In this document: piece after piece, positions 48,037 through 57,563 of the stretch
How positions within the stretch are numbered: the stretch's first letter is position 1
Layout: every line of letters begins with the position of its first letter
Source of the DNA: Crithidia expoeki
Taxonomy: Eukaryota > Euglenozoa > Kinetoplastea > Trypanosomatida > Trypanosomatidae
Length of the DNA: 64,000 nt
Direction of reading: 5' to 3'
Assembly (NCBI GenBank): GCA_900240875.1
Contig: OESE01000220.1
Coordinates: 868,001-932,000 of the forward strand
Notes under the pieces: model-generated
What the model saw: the letters and a program-made list of their open reading frames with translations, nothing else
Database searches by the model: none
Told to the model about the DNA's origin: nothing
Position numbers and translations under genes: made by a program

Positions 48037-48498
48037 GATTTATGTGTCTAAACTGGCCCCTTATCCTTTAAATGCTTGCGTACTGCCGTTCAAAAACTCA
48101 TGTTAAGGTATATGAAATAGCACTCAACGCGAGGAAAAGGGGAAAGCAACTCAAAACCCGGAAGACAAATCAGAAAAGACAGTTTACAGAACCTTTCCAT
48201 CCGCTTTTCGACTCAGCCGCTTTTGGTACGCTTGCATATTGCTTCCAGATCGAGTACATGAGAAATGTCTTTTGATGAACACCAGAAAACTAGCAGAGCA
48301 GTGAGCAACGGTTTTTCTCCTCTTTTAAGCGCCATTTTGCGGTAAGACCTCTTTTACGTCCACGCTGCATTCGTGGAGAGCAGTTGAATGCCTCGTAGAG
48401 CCACAGTAATGTTAGCAAGAAACAAGTCAACATTAAGAACAATAACATATAAAAATAGGAGTCTGACACGCATGAAAATGCAATTTCAAATCCGACAA
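48037..48498. other. Intergenic region
   Basis: Leader of the methyltransferase gene and 3' UTR of the small gene to the right. A minus-strand pyrimidine tract (about 48130-48150) with AG near 48124 could be the acceptor for the methyltransferase mRNA. No gene is seen. Confidence 0.6.
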
Positions 48499-49233
48499 CT
48501 AAAAGAACTCGGAAGGCGGTGGTATGCTGCGGTTCATTTTGAACTCCACCGCGTCCACATCAGCAGATAATTGTACAAGGCGCTCCGCCAGATCTCGACA
48601 ACGTTCGTCAAGGTTTAGACCTTGATTTGCCTCTTTCCCCCGCATAGCAATGTCGAAAAAAAAACTCGTGTCCTTGTCCGTCTTGCCAAGGGCTACTGCT
48701 CCGCCTCTTTGCGTGCCAACTGTGTCGTTTTCGTTGCTGTCATGAAAAAGTGGCACCGTGCCTGCCACGTATACGTCGCACAGCCCTTCCTCTAGCTCGG
48801 CAGATACTCTTTGCTCACTTTCGGATTTGACGTGGCCTACCAACCTTTGCGGGCATGCCTCGTCCTGCTTGCCTTGTAAAAAAGAGTTTTTTTCCGGCAC
48901 CATCGTATTGGCAGCAGATGATCTTCGGTCCGGAGATGGTGAGTATTCGTTGCTGGTGTAGGGAAGACTCTTTTGAGTTACTTCAGGCCGAAGAATGGTA
49001 CCGTGATTCGTTAACTTGTTGTATTGTGACATAGCGTCTTGGCTTGAAACTGGCGAATGCGAGCTGTTTATGCTGGAACTAGAAGTTGTACTCGCCTCTT
49101 CGGTACATCGCATCGATGCGCGTCGGACAACTATAACAGGTGTATTCTCGGGTGCCGAGATAGCCCGGAGCTCAAACTGAGCGAGAAGATTCCGTTGCGC
49201 ATCGGTAACGCCCTCAAGATAACTGGGCTGCAT
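48499..49233 (-). CDS. Small hypothetical protein
   Basis: 244 residues, not recognised. The N-terminal 30 residues (YLEGVTDAQRNLLAQFELRA) and the C-terminal 35 (LDERCRDLAERLVQLSADVD and following) are helical and may be short interaction segments. The middle is Ser/Thr-rich and disordered. No signal peptide, TM or Cys motif is seen. It is flanked upstream by a clear minus-strand pyrimidine tract at about 49303-49345 and an AG at 49274-49273, about 40 nt from the ATG, which supports a real gene. Function unknown. Confidence 0.6.
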   Translation of the reverse strand: MQPSYLEGVTDAQRNLLAQFELRAISAPENTPVIVVRRASMRCTEEASTTSSSSINSSHSPVSSQDAMSQYNKLTNHGTILRPEVTQKSLPYTSNEYSPSPDRRSSAANTMVPEKNSFLQGKQDEACPQRLVGHVKSESEQRVSAELEEGLCDVYVAGTVPLFHDSNENDTVGTQRGGAVALGKTDKDTSFFFDIAMRGKEANQGLNLDERCRDLAERLVQLSADVDAVEFKMNRSIPPPSEFF

Positions 49234-49272
49234 GAACTCTCTGGTTTAGTTGGGACCGTGAAACGGTGGAAA

Positions 49273-49345
49273 CTAACGTTGTTACCATTTTTTTTTTTGG
49301 AAGGCGAGAAAGGGGGTTGAGAAAAAGAAGAGATAGCGCGAAAAA
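49273..49345 (-). promoter_or_regulatory. Spliced-leader acceptor of the 48499-49233 gene
   Basis: Minus-strand tract CTCTTCTTTTTCTCAACCCC and following pyrimidines lie upstream of the first AG at 49274-49273. The distance to the ATG is about 40 nt. Inferred. Confidence 0.5.
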
Positions 49346-49444
49346 TAAATTTCAAAATGGTCAGTTCTTTTTGGAGACACTGACCATGCCCCAAGTGAAC
49401 GCTTCCTTCAGACCGGCGAGGCGTAGATGCCAGAAATGCATACA

Positions 49445-49466
49445 TATATATATATATATATATATA
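49445..49466. repeat. (AT)11 microsatellite
   Basis: Perfect AT dinucleotide run in the spacer downstream of the permease gene. A TG run follows at 49617-49635. Confidence 0.95.
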
Positions 49467-51406
49467 AGTGCATAACAAAGACGCAAGCAAGAAAACTGAA
49501 GTTGTATTTTTCAAGATCGTTGAGTTTGTTTTGCTTCGATACCGCAGTGGACAAATAAATGTGCCGTAATACTACGTAACTGACCATAGTTTGTCTCCTT
49601 CCTGTATAGTAGGCTTTGTGTGTGTGTGTGTGTGTTGGTGGTTGTTAAAAAAAAAAAAACTTGCATCCATTTAAGACAGGGTGTGTCATTTAAGTAGGTT
49701 GTTCAGCCTCCTCCTTTTCACCTTCTCTCTGAAGAAACAGAACAACAAACCCAACATAACAGTGACTGTGTTTTAGACATGGTGATACTACGATATCTGC
49801 GCTTTCTTCGGTGACGAAAACAAAAGGTGGCCTGGCTACATTCAAATGTACCTCTCCCTCTTTCGCTTTCACACGTGACGAGAAGCCTACGAAATTAAAT
49901 TTTCTTTATTCGTATCTCCACACCTTTCACCTTCACCCAGAAAAAGATAGAAAGAAACTGCAATACGCCTTCGAGAAGAAAAACAGGATAAGATATCAAA
50001 GAAAAGCACGCACGTCAAAAATGCGTCAACCCACGTCGATCGGTACTTAAGAGAGATCAGGGAAAAACAAAAAAGCGGCACACACGCACCCCTTGGTTGC
50101 AGTCGTAAGGCATGCCACTCGCCTTTCGTGCTGCTTAATCATGGGTGGTCTGTCCGTCTTCCCACACAAACACACACAGGACACAAAGCTGTGAGAAAGG
50201 CGGGGAGCCTGTTTTTCTTTCATCTTTCCACCAAACGAAAGGGATTGAAGAAAGAGAAGAACAAGGAGGTAAAACCCAGGAACAGCAATTAAAAAAAAAA
50301 AAACGAGGAAAAAAGCCGCACAGTTCAGCGCACTTCTATCACGTATCTGGCGTCTGTTGGACGCGGCTATCTTTCTTTTCTCTCCTCTTGGTTGCTTCTG
50401 TTCACTTTGGGGAAGGCACCACCGTGAGAAACAGAAATGAAAGAAGGGTTTGGTCCTACGCTCAGATAGTCACTAAAACAAAAACTAAAAAAAAAATAAT
50501 TTACACGTTCTGTTCAAAACGATTCTCTTTCTTCTTTCTTTCCATTGCGAGTGCTCTAAGGAGTGAAAAACACGCTTCGCGATTTTACCAAAAGAAAGAG
50601 TGCATGTCTCCAGGCTCTGAAAGACACCACCGATAAGAAATCGGGTAAGTGGGTACACAATGAAGAAGACAGATATTTGCTCATATATGTGACATGTCGG
50701 TCAACGCAGAGAAAGGGCAATCGTTCTGATTACGGGTTTATTATTATATATACTATAAAATACACATCGAAAATGCAGCAAAGAAAAAGAAACTCAGGTA
50801 GGAGTAGGAGTACTCGCAAACCAAAAAAAGGAAGAGGATGTACAACAGGCTAGAAATGGTGACTTAGAGGCGGCAAAAAGAAAAAAAAAGAAACAGCGTA
50901 AGAGCTGTAAGGCCAGTGTTGATAGTGTTGAGCTACTGTAGTGTCTATTGGTGTAGACGTATGGATCTTTTTTTTTGTGTATGTGTGCGAAAGCCCGTCT
51001 TGGCGAATGCGCTCGTGCAGGTACGCAAGCCTCCCGTGGCCCGCAAACCGACGCGTTTCTTAAAACACCGCTCATACACATGCAGATACAGACTTGACTA
51101 CAAGCGCTCACACTGACACACATTGACGCGTGCGGCTGAGAAACCGACAGCACAAAAACGCAGCGTGTAGAGATAAAGAGAACAATAAAGGGAAGAAAAG
51201 GAGAAAAGCGGGTAGGCACGACAAGCCATTATGAAAAGCTAAGTCGAGAGTGCCTATGAGGGGAGCAGGACACAGGAGGAGTGCTCGAAAAGTACGGACT
51301 TCCTCCAACATTGGCGCAGGTAATCCCCAGTTTTCCGCTTTTCCGTCGCGTGCTCTGCTAAGAGCTTTGCTACGTTCTTTCTCAGTCACTCACTCTCTTT
51401 CCTTGC

Positions 51407-52885
51407 TTATCCCTGAATCTCGCCATAGATGGCAACGGCCGTGCCGAAGACGACAGCCACAACACCACCAACGATCAGGACGATGCAGCCGATGTAGTGC
51501 AGGATGCCCACCTTCTTCAGCGTGAAGCCGCCGGAGTAAATGAAGAAGTACGCCGGGAATATGAAGCCGAGGAAACCGCCGCAGATGCCGCCGAGCAGCG
51601 TGAAGACAATGTTGATGCTCGGGATGAAGAGACCGCAGATAAGGGCGGCCAAGGCCAGGAAGCCGCTGAGCAGCCAGTTGACCCAGTCCTTCACATCAGA
51701 CGTCTTGCCCATCTGTGCGCAGTAGTAGATGGCATCGCGAGAGGGCTGAATGCAGATGGCAAAGCCGACGCACAGCTTGATGCACAGGCCAACGTACGCG
51801 ATCAAGAAGAGCGGATCCGTCAGCGGGGTATAGAGCAGCAGAATAGAGCCGTCCACTTTGTCGCCGAAGTCGAGATAGCCGAAGAAGCCGGAGAAGAAAT
51901 TGAGCAAGGCAACGATGATCATGCTGATCGAAGCGTCGCGGGTCATGTTCCGCAGCGTCGGCTTGAGCATCTCGTCAAAAATTTCGAACACGTTTACCTG
52001 GCAAAGGAAAGCGAAAATGAACAGCGTAAGACCATTGACGGCAGGCATGCCGTGGTTGACGTAGTTGATATCCTTGCCGACGCCATCCCGCAGGCCGTTA
52101 CGGGCGGAATGGATAATCATACAAATGACAAAAAAGACGACAAAGGATACTCCGACCACGGAGGCGTAGCGCAGCGAGTTGATTTCCTTCGGCAGCGACA
52201 ATGTGAACATGCCCACAAACCAGATGAGGCCGACGAGGATGCGGTGGCCGTTTGTGCTCTTGAGAAACGCGTTCGTTTGCTCCCCGTTCAGCATCGGCGA
52301 CAGCAGGTCACCCACAGAGATGACGTAGCCGACGCACGTGCCCCAGCAGAACATGAACATCAGGAAGGCTGTGAAGTAGTCCCAGCCACGGCCCAGCGTC
52401 CCGCGAGCCATCTCCTCGTACGAGCGCAGGCCTGTCTTCAGTTTCGCCGCGCCTAATAGGTGGATAGAGTAGATGGTGCACGCGCACACGACAACGAGCA
52501 GCACAATCGAGACAGCTACGCCGGAGTCGCGGAAGCCGGAAGGGACGGAGACAATGCCGGCACCCAACGTGGCACTTGCCAGGTTGTAGATGTTGGCAAC
52601 CAAACCGCCATGTGGAACGACAGACGTGATCTTGTTAAACATGTCGGCGATACCAAATTTGTGCGCCGGCTCCTGCTGGAACTCGTAGCTCTCGTTTGTA
52701 GAAGAAACCTCCATCTCGCCGTCCGCGCACTTCACGGGAACTTTCAGCTCGGCATCGCCGTCAATCGTGCTGTCCTTGCCTTTAGTATTCGCGTAGGGGC
52801 AGCTCATCTCCAGCTCGTCCGTCAGTGGCTCGGAACGGTTTCCCGAGTAGCGGGCACCGTCGTAGTTGTTGTTGCCGTTGTTCAT
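51407..52885 (-). CDS. Amino acid permease, AAAP family
   Basis: 492 residues. Polar cytosolic N-terminus of about 90 residues, then about eleven TM segments. The first carries the AAAP signature NLASATLGAGIVSVPSGF (unwound TM1, substrate site). Further TMs include FLMFMFCWGTCVGYVISVGD, HRILVGLIWFVGMFTLSLP, SVVGVSFVVFFVICMII and IVFTLLGGICGGFLGFIFPA. The sequence is typical of the trypanosomatid AAT/AAP clade, plasma-membrane carriers that take up arginine, lysine, proline or other amino acids. Substrate cannot be read from sequence, so no AAP number is given. The frame is intact. The 3' flank is long (over 2 kb), a place where trypanosomatids often regulate transporter mRNA stability. The leader is about 190 nt if the best acceptor is right. 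Confidence 0.92.
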   Translation of the reverse strand: MNNGNNNYDGARYSGNRSEPLTDELEMSCPYANTKGKDSTIDGDAELKVPVKCADGEMEVSSTNESYEFQQEPAHKFGIADMFNKITSVVPHGGLVANIYNLASATLGAGIVSVPSGFRDSGVAVSIVLLVVVCACTIYSIHLLGAAKLKTGLRSYEEMARGTLGRGWDYFTAFLMFMFCWGTCVGYVISVGDLLSPMLNGEQTNAFLKSTNGHRILVGLIWFVGMFTLSLPKEINSLRYASVVGVSFVVFFVICMIIHSARNGLRDGVGKDINYVNHGMPAVNGLTLFIFAFLCQVNVFEIFDEMLKPTLRNMTRDASISMIIVALLNFFSGFFGYLDFGDKVDGSILLLYTPLTDPLFLIAYVGLCIKLCVGFAICIQPSRDAIYYCAQMGKTSDVKDWVNWLLSGFLALAALICGLFIPSINIVFTLLGGICGGFLGFIFPAYFFIYSGGFTLKKVGILHYIGCIVLIVGGVVAVVFGTAVAIYGEIQG

Positions 52886-53799
52886 CCTTGCTTTGGTCGA
52901 TTATGGTCTGCACGTGCACAAGGTGTATGTAAGTGTGTTTGTCTGCTTGTAAGTAACAATGGTGCTGCTGTTACTGCCGTACTACGTTTATACACGTAAA
53001 CGCGCACTTTGGTCTTTCGATAGTGTTTCCCTTTTCTGCATGCGCAGCACAGGCGTCGGAAGCTAAGAGTGCACAATCTGCGGCAGCAAGGGGGAAAACG
53101 AAGCGCTGCTGACACGTATATGTTTTTTTCCTTACTGATATAATTCCTTACTGCGAGAGTATGCAACGGCAGTGAAAGATTGAAAAAAGCAACAAGGAGG
53201 TAAACTAGTGGTGGCGGTGGTGGTTCACTAAGGAGAAATTCGCGTTTTTCCTCTCCCGACGTCGCAATGATGTTGACGTTAGCCTTGAGGTGAGAAAACA
53301 CGCAAACGTGTGTTGAATTAACTCGCTTGCACGAACCGTCTTTTCTTTCCTATTTTGCCGCCAGGCAAAACTGGTGGCAAAATAGATCCTGGCACACCTG
53401 AGATTGCTTCCAAATTTAGGTTGACGAAAGGAAAAAAGCACAAAGGCGTGCAGGCAAGTTTGACCGTTGGACGTCGCAACCAAGAGTGGTCTACGTGCAC
53501 CATGTGCACACACGGCAAGTTTCTCCCCCTCAATATCGCACCGTGCTAATACGCTATTTGCAATGAAGGCGTCTGATTAACCCTTACACTGTGATGATCC
53601 GAACAAAACACCGATCATTACAAACAGAAGTAAGAAGGCACATAACTGTGCAGCGGCACCACTCCGTCTTCCTCTCAAGCAAGGTGCGCAGCAAGGTGAG
53701 AACTTGAAGAAACCCCGAAAGAGAAACGCGTTTAGCAGAGCTGAAAGCTGTGCCACTCTCTTTCGCTGTCCCCTTGTTGCCTCTAGCCTATCTCCCTGC
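52886..53799. other. Intergenic region
   Basis: Leader of the permease gene and 3' UTR of the large unknown to the right. Frames at 52882-53301 (minus) and 53355-53549 (plus) have no coding character. No gene is seen. Confidence 0.6.
53078..53110 (-). promoter_or_regulatory. Spliced-leader acceptor of the permease gene
   Basis: Minus-strand CTTCGTTTTCCCCCTTGCTG continues to CCGCAG, with AG at 53079-53078, about 193 nt before the ATG. Inferred. Confidence 0.45.
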
Positions 53800-56400
53800 T
53801 CAGTCGTCGAGGATGTCCTTTACGAGCCGCCAGCCCCACGGATTCTCCGGACACGGGTAGGGTGGAGCGAGAGGCTCGCCGCGGCGGCGCCGCTCCGCAT
53901 CGCTGGCGGCCTGCTCGAGCGCCTGCTGTACCGCACGCGTACCCGTCCCCCAAAAGAGCAGCGGCTTGTCCGGCAGTTGCCACGGCTGCCCAAAGAGCTT
54001 TGGCTGAAACTGCTTCTTGTTCTTGCGAAACGGGTCAGCGGAGAGAGCGTTGTCAGCGTCACGCACCTCCTTCCACGCCTGCACATCCGCAGCGGACACG
54101 TAGGACATGCCTTCTGGAATTGGCAGCAGCGGTGGCCTCTCCGCGTCGTCCATCGCGTCGAGCCACTCTATGTCTGACTTCACATCCGCCTCCAGCACGT
54201 TCAAAAGACGCTGTGCAACTCTGTCCTTCTTCTCCTGCAGCAGCTTGCGCAATGCATCCGCGCGTGGCGTCTCAGCGCTGTTGTTGCTGCTGCTGTCCGC
54301 GGCTCCGGTCACCTGCTGAACCACCTTCGCTAGCACCTGTGCCTTCGCCGCGGCCTTGCTGCGCCGGCGGGCGTCTAGCGTGTAGGTGTGGATCACCGAC
54401 TGTGTGATGCGGCTAATCTCTTCGAAGAGAGCGGCGGCCTCGGGATCCTGCTGGAACACGTTGACGTTTTCCTTTGCCTCATGACTGGTCTGCGCTACAT
54501 TCACAGCTCCCTGGCCAGGTGCAGCAGACTCCGAGTCTGCCCCCTCCCCTCTGACGGTCATGCTCGTTAGCCTCGATTTACGTTCCATCAGCTGTGCGTA
54601 CAGCTTGCGGCACTGTTCCGCCTCGGCGGTGTCCTCCACGCCTTCAAACAACTTCGCATTCTCCCGTGCGTGCGCAATCTGCCGCTCCATCTGCAAATAG
54701 GCAATATAGCGCAGACGCTTCTCATGCAGGCTTTTCAACCGCGGGTCATCGGGCCGCATGAACATCTTCTCCACTAGCCGTACCGCCTGCTGCGTGCGAC
54801 AGGCCGCCGCGACACGCTCTGCTTGTTTCGCCGCTTCATGTCCAGCGGAAGCAGACACCGACGTAGGTGCCGCAGCAGCAGCAGCCTCCCCGTTCCCCTC
54901 CTCGTTGCCGCACCCCTTTGCTATTTTTGCCTGTAGTTCCAACGCCATCTTGTCGCCCTCGCGAATCTTTTCTAGGCGCCTAAACTCTGGCGTGTGCTCG
55001 AGTGGGATGCGCACTAGTCGCTCGTACCACCTTTTCGCCCAGTCTACAGGATGCGCCTCCTCCTTCGCAGCAAGGTACTGCACGACGTCCAGCGTGCTGA
55101 GTTTGTTCGCGTCGACCGAGTAGAGCTTGCGGAGGCTCTCCGTGTAGGCGTCTAGCCCCTCATCCTCAGGGCCGTGATGGAAGCCATGCGCCACCGTGAG
55201 CCGTGCAAAGACTTCGCAAAACTGCATGAACTTCTCCTGCGCTTCGAGTTCCTGAATAAGAGATTCGACGACGCCCAATTCCATCCCGAGCGCCTTTCCG
55301 AGAGACTTCCGGAGTAATGCACGCTTTTTCGTTTTGGCCAGAGCGGCAGGGGTAGGGTTGAGGGAGGATGATGGCGACGAAGAGAGTAGAGAAAAGACGG
55401 AATCATTATTTTGTGATGTACAGGCCTGCTCACTAACTCCACCGCCACTCGTCCTATCCTCGTGCAACGAAGATGCCGAAGTAGCATCATTGTCCGATCC
55501 AGGTTTAGTGGAAGACAGCTGCTGGGGAAGCGGACGCTGCTTCGTCTTTGACTTCGACGGCGCAAGCACTAGCTGCCGGAGTCGATGCAGCTCGTGCAAC
55601 TGACGTTTGCGCTCCTCGCGCGCGGCCTGTCGCACCTTCTCTTCTGCGTACTTGAACATATGACTTAGGTGCCGCTGTGTCTGCACGTTGAAGTCGGCCA
55701 GCATGTTCGACAGCTTGCGCCGCGCCGTCTCAGTGCTCACGCCCTCGCGCCGCTGACGGGTGTAATCAGCAAAGACCTGCTTTATCTGCACCATGGCCTC
55801 CTCCAGCTGGTCCACATTGTCGGGGCTGAAGAGGTTGGCGTCGCCCGTCTCAAAGATAGCCTGCGAGACACCCAGAGAGCGCTGCGGGTCCTTCAGCTGC
55901 ACGGGCAGGCCCATCTTCAGCCTCTCGTACTCGTCGCGCACTGTACGGCTTGGGTCGAGGTCGCGTGGGTCCACCATCGTCGTCTCGAAGTAGCGCCGCC
56001 GCTGCTGCTCTGTAGCTTCAGTCGGCCGCTCGCGCAACAATTCACTCATGTATTTTGTAAAAGCGTGTTTGTCTTCCATCGGCACACTCTCCCACTCCGC
56101 ATCCGTCATCGCCTTGGCGCGCTCGGCCACGTCTCTGCCAACGACGCTGCGGACATGGTGGCCGCGGCGCTGCTTGCGGCTCTTGAATGGCCGCGGCGTT
56201 GGCGGACCGGTTTTGTAGCCGCCAGCTCCACTTCCGCCTAGCTCTGCGAACATTGCCTGACTCTCAAATTGCGCTTCATTTTGTGCGCCGAGGGCGGCGG
56301 CACGACGCACCTTAGCACGGTAGCTGCGCGGGTTCAGTAGGGAACTGCCGGGATTTGGGAGCTTCTTCGACGCCAACACAACACCGTACAGCCGCAACAT
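53800..56400 (-). CDS. Large hypothetical protein, probably mitochondrial
   Basis: 866 residues from the ATG at 56398-56400. The frame continues 62 codons upstream, but only to a GTG and without another Met. From this start the N-terminus MLRLYGVVLASKKLPNPGSS continues to NPRSYRAKVRR: basic, no acids for the first 30 residues, like a mitochondrial presequence. The body is rich in charged helices (for example FADYTRQRREGVSTETARRK), with a Ser-rich insert near 300-360. The C-terminus is Trp/Pro-rich (KLFGQPWQLPDKPLLFWGTG and PCPENPWGWRLV) and looks well folded. I do not recognise a domain. Long, basic, helix-rich proteins with these features are common among kinetoplastid mitoribosomal and assembly proteins; that assignment is inference. 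An AG (GCAG) lies about 11 nt before the ATG. Confidence 0.72.
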   Translation of the reverse strand: MLRLYGVVLASKKLPNPGSSLLNPRSYRAKVRRAAALGAQNEAQFESQAMFAELGGSGAGGYKTGPPTPRPFKSRKQRRGHHVRSVVGRDVAERAKAMTDAEWESVPMEDKHAFTKYMSELLRERPTEATEQQRRRYFETTMVDPRDLDPSRTVRDEYERLKMGLPVQLKDPQRSLGVSQAIFETGDANLFSPDNVDQLEEAMVQIKQVFADYTRQRREGVSTETARRKLSNMLADFNVQTQRHLSHMFKYAEEKVRQAAREERKRQLHELHRLRQLVLAPSKSKTKQRPLPQQLSSTKPGSDNDATSASSLHEDRTSGGGVSEQACTSQNNDSVFSLLSSSPSSSLNPTPAALAKTKKRALLRKSLGKALGMELGVVESLIQELEAQEKFMQFCEVFARLTVAHGFHHGPEDEGLDAYTESLRKLYSVDANKLSTLDVVQYLAAKEEAHPVDWAKRWYERLVRIPLEHTPEFRRLEKIREGDKMALELQAKIAKGCGNEEGNGEAAAAAAPTSVSASAGHEAAKQAERVAAACRTQQAVRLVEKMFMRPDDPRLKSLHEKRLRYIAYLQMERQIAHARENAKLFEGVEDTAEAEQCRKLYAQLMERKSRLTSMTVRGEGADSESAAPGQGAVNVAQTSHEAKENVNVFQQDPEAAALFEEISRITQSVIHTYTLDARRRSKAAAKAQVLAKVVQQVTGAADSSSNNSAETPRADALRKLLQEKKDRVAQRLLNVLEADVKSDIEWLDAMDDAERPPLLPIPEGMSYVSAADVQAWKEVRDADNALSADPFRKNKKQFQPKLFGQPWQLPDKPLLFWGTGTRAVQQALEQAASDAERRRRGEPLAPPYPCPENPWGWRLVKDILDD

Positions 56401-56835
56401 TTCCTTCCGCTCTGCAAACGTGAATATGTGCTTGTTTGTGAATACGAAAACGTACTGTTCAGAACTAACGACAGTAGAACCACGAAGGACTCTGACTCTG
56501 TTCTCCAATTGAAGTTGTTTACCTGGCGGACTCTTTTTTTTTCTAAGAAGCCAAATAAGGCTGTACAAAGCCGTTAATTGAGGCACAGCAGAGGGAGGAA
56601 GAAGTGGAGAACGGGAAAATACGCGGTATCAGCACAAGTATAACGCTTGCAACACAGGATTATGTAGAAAATTGGGGAGGAGCTTCATTAGAAATAAAAA
56701 TGCAATTGACACCCCGGCATTTTACAGCTATCATCTATGGATGGTACTTCAAGAGCCAACGTGCTTTTGCCAGCCTTCAACCTTAAATCGCGTTTGTCCC
56801 CTTTGTTGGTGTTGTTAGCCTAATTCTCACCTAAG

Positions 56836-56883
<48 letters not shown>
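56836..56883. repeat. Compound (AC)n-(TA)n microsatellite
   Basis: A perfect AC run of about 12 units passes directly into a TA run of about 11 units. It lies in the leader side of the large unknown gene, about 140 nt from the first H/ACA-like unit. Confidence 0.95.
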
Positions 56884-57020
56884 GTTTCACTGCATGTGTG
56901 CTCACTGAATTCAATCGAACGAGGCATGTGGGCAGTTGCGGAAATTAGCAAAGGCTACAAAGAAGAAACACTCTATAATGGAAACGAGCACGAGCATCCA
57001 AGATAGAGCCTCCTACGCAT

Positions 57021-57090
57021 TCTCTTCGATCAGCAAACCTCCAACAGTAGAGCTTACGGAAAAGGAAGCAGTGAAGGATTAGAAACCGAA
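57021..57090 (-). ncRNA. H/ACA-like hairpin RNA candidate, copy 1
   Basis: On the minus strand a 70-nt unit opens with TTCGGTTTCTAATCCTTCAC and closes with GGTTTGCTGATCGAAGAGA. The ends pair (TTCGGTT with GATCGAA, including G-T wobbles). An inner stem GCTT/AAGC closes a loop, and the 3' end carries an AGA just after the stem. Size and layout fit the single-hairpin H/ACA snoRNAs with AGA box known in trypanosomatids. The inner stem differs from copy 2 by a paired change that keeps pairing. The strand is chosen by array direction and AGA position. Confidence 0.5.
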
Positions 57091-57218
57091 TTTTAAGGAC
57101 ATTTAGCAGAGCATACGTACGACCGTGATATGGCAAGAGCAAACAGATAAATCGCGGGCTGTTGCAGATAATAAGCGGCAGGTAGAAACAGCCATGAAAC
57201 CTTAGTTTTTAAAGCCTA

Positions 57219-57286
57219 TCTCTTCGATCAGCAAACCTCCCAACTAAAGCCTACGAGTAAAAGGCAGTGAAGGATTAGAAACCGAA
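57219..57286 (-). ncRNA. H/ACA-like hairpin RNA candidate, copy 2
   Basis: 68-nt unit, the presumed type copy. Outer stem TTCGGTT/GATCGAA, inner stem ACTGCCT with AGGC and AGT, large internal loops (the possible guide pockets TCTAATCCTTC and TTGGGAGGTTTGCT), and a terminal GAAGAGA. It lies 198 bp from copy 1 and 194 bp from copy 3; the sequences between are unrelated. Function as a pseudouridylation guide is inference. Confidence 0.5.
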
Positions 57287-57412
57287 TTCAGCGGCACGCA
57301 GCAGTCAAAACGCATCTTGTTGAGCGCAAATCACTCAGCGAAAACACTACTCTTACCTTCAAAGAAGCAATATTCAAAACAACGACGCAATAGCCTGTGC
57401 CACTCATAGAAT

Positions 57413-57480
57413 CTATTCGATCACCAAACCTCCCAACTAAAGCCTACGAGTAAAAGACAGTGAAGGATTAGAAAACGAAT
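57413..57480 (-). ncRNA. H/ACA-like hairpin RNA candidate, copy 3
   Basis: 68-nt unit with about five substitutions from copy 2. Its inner stem reads GTCT/AGGC, where C-G has become T-G, so pairing is kept. The outer stem TTCGTTT/GATCGAA has one mismatch. The terminal box is ATAGA. The pocket sequences are identical to copy 2 except next to the outer stem. Confidence 0.45.
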
Positions 57481-57499
57481 TCGAGTAGCAAAGCACACA

Positions 57500-57563
57500 G
57501 AGATTTACATTAACCGTATCTCGACGGCATGCGCGCGGCATCGAGACACGATGTAAGCATCTC
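57500..57563. other. Long near-perfect inverted repeat (hairpin)
   Basis: Arms 57500-57524 and 57541-57563 pair as GAGAT/ATCTC, TTACAT/ATGTAA, CGT/ACG and TCTCGA/TCGAGA, twenty base pairs. They are interrupted by small bulges (TAAC, A opposite C, GC), and a GC-rich 16-nt loop separates them. It sits 20 bp from the third H/ACA-like unit. It could be a structured RNA on either strand, so no strand is assigned. Confidence 0.6.

Larger units (their letters stand above)
49234..51406. other. Long intergenic region / 3' flank of permease gene
   Basis: 2.2 kb without a supported gene. On the transcribed strand it is mostly the putative 3' UTR of the amino acid permease, ending near the acceptor of the small gene at about 49350. 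It carries pyrimidine-rich blocks, an AT and a TG microsatellite and A/T homopolymers. The plus frame 50145-50636 is a Lys/Arg/Glu-rich translation of purine runs and is not supported. Confidence 0.6.

Noticed and set aside
50145-50636. 163-codon plus frame in the permease 3' flank
   Set aside because: Lys/Arg/Glu and Phe/Ser blocks come from purine and pyrimidine runs; no domain, and on the wrong strand.
51497-52456. 319-codon plus-strand open frame
   Set aside because: Antisense to the AAAP permease TM region; the acidic, repetitive translation mirrors hydrophobic codons.
56401-56586. 62-residue N-terminal extension of the large mitochondrial-type protein
   Set aside because: It begins at a GTG and has no other Met; starting at 56400 gives a good import sequence.
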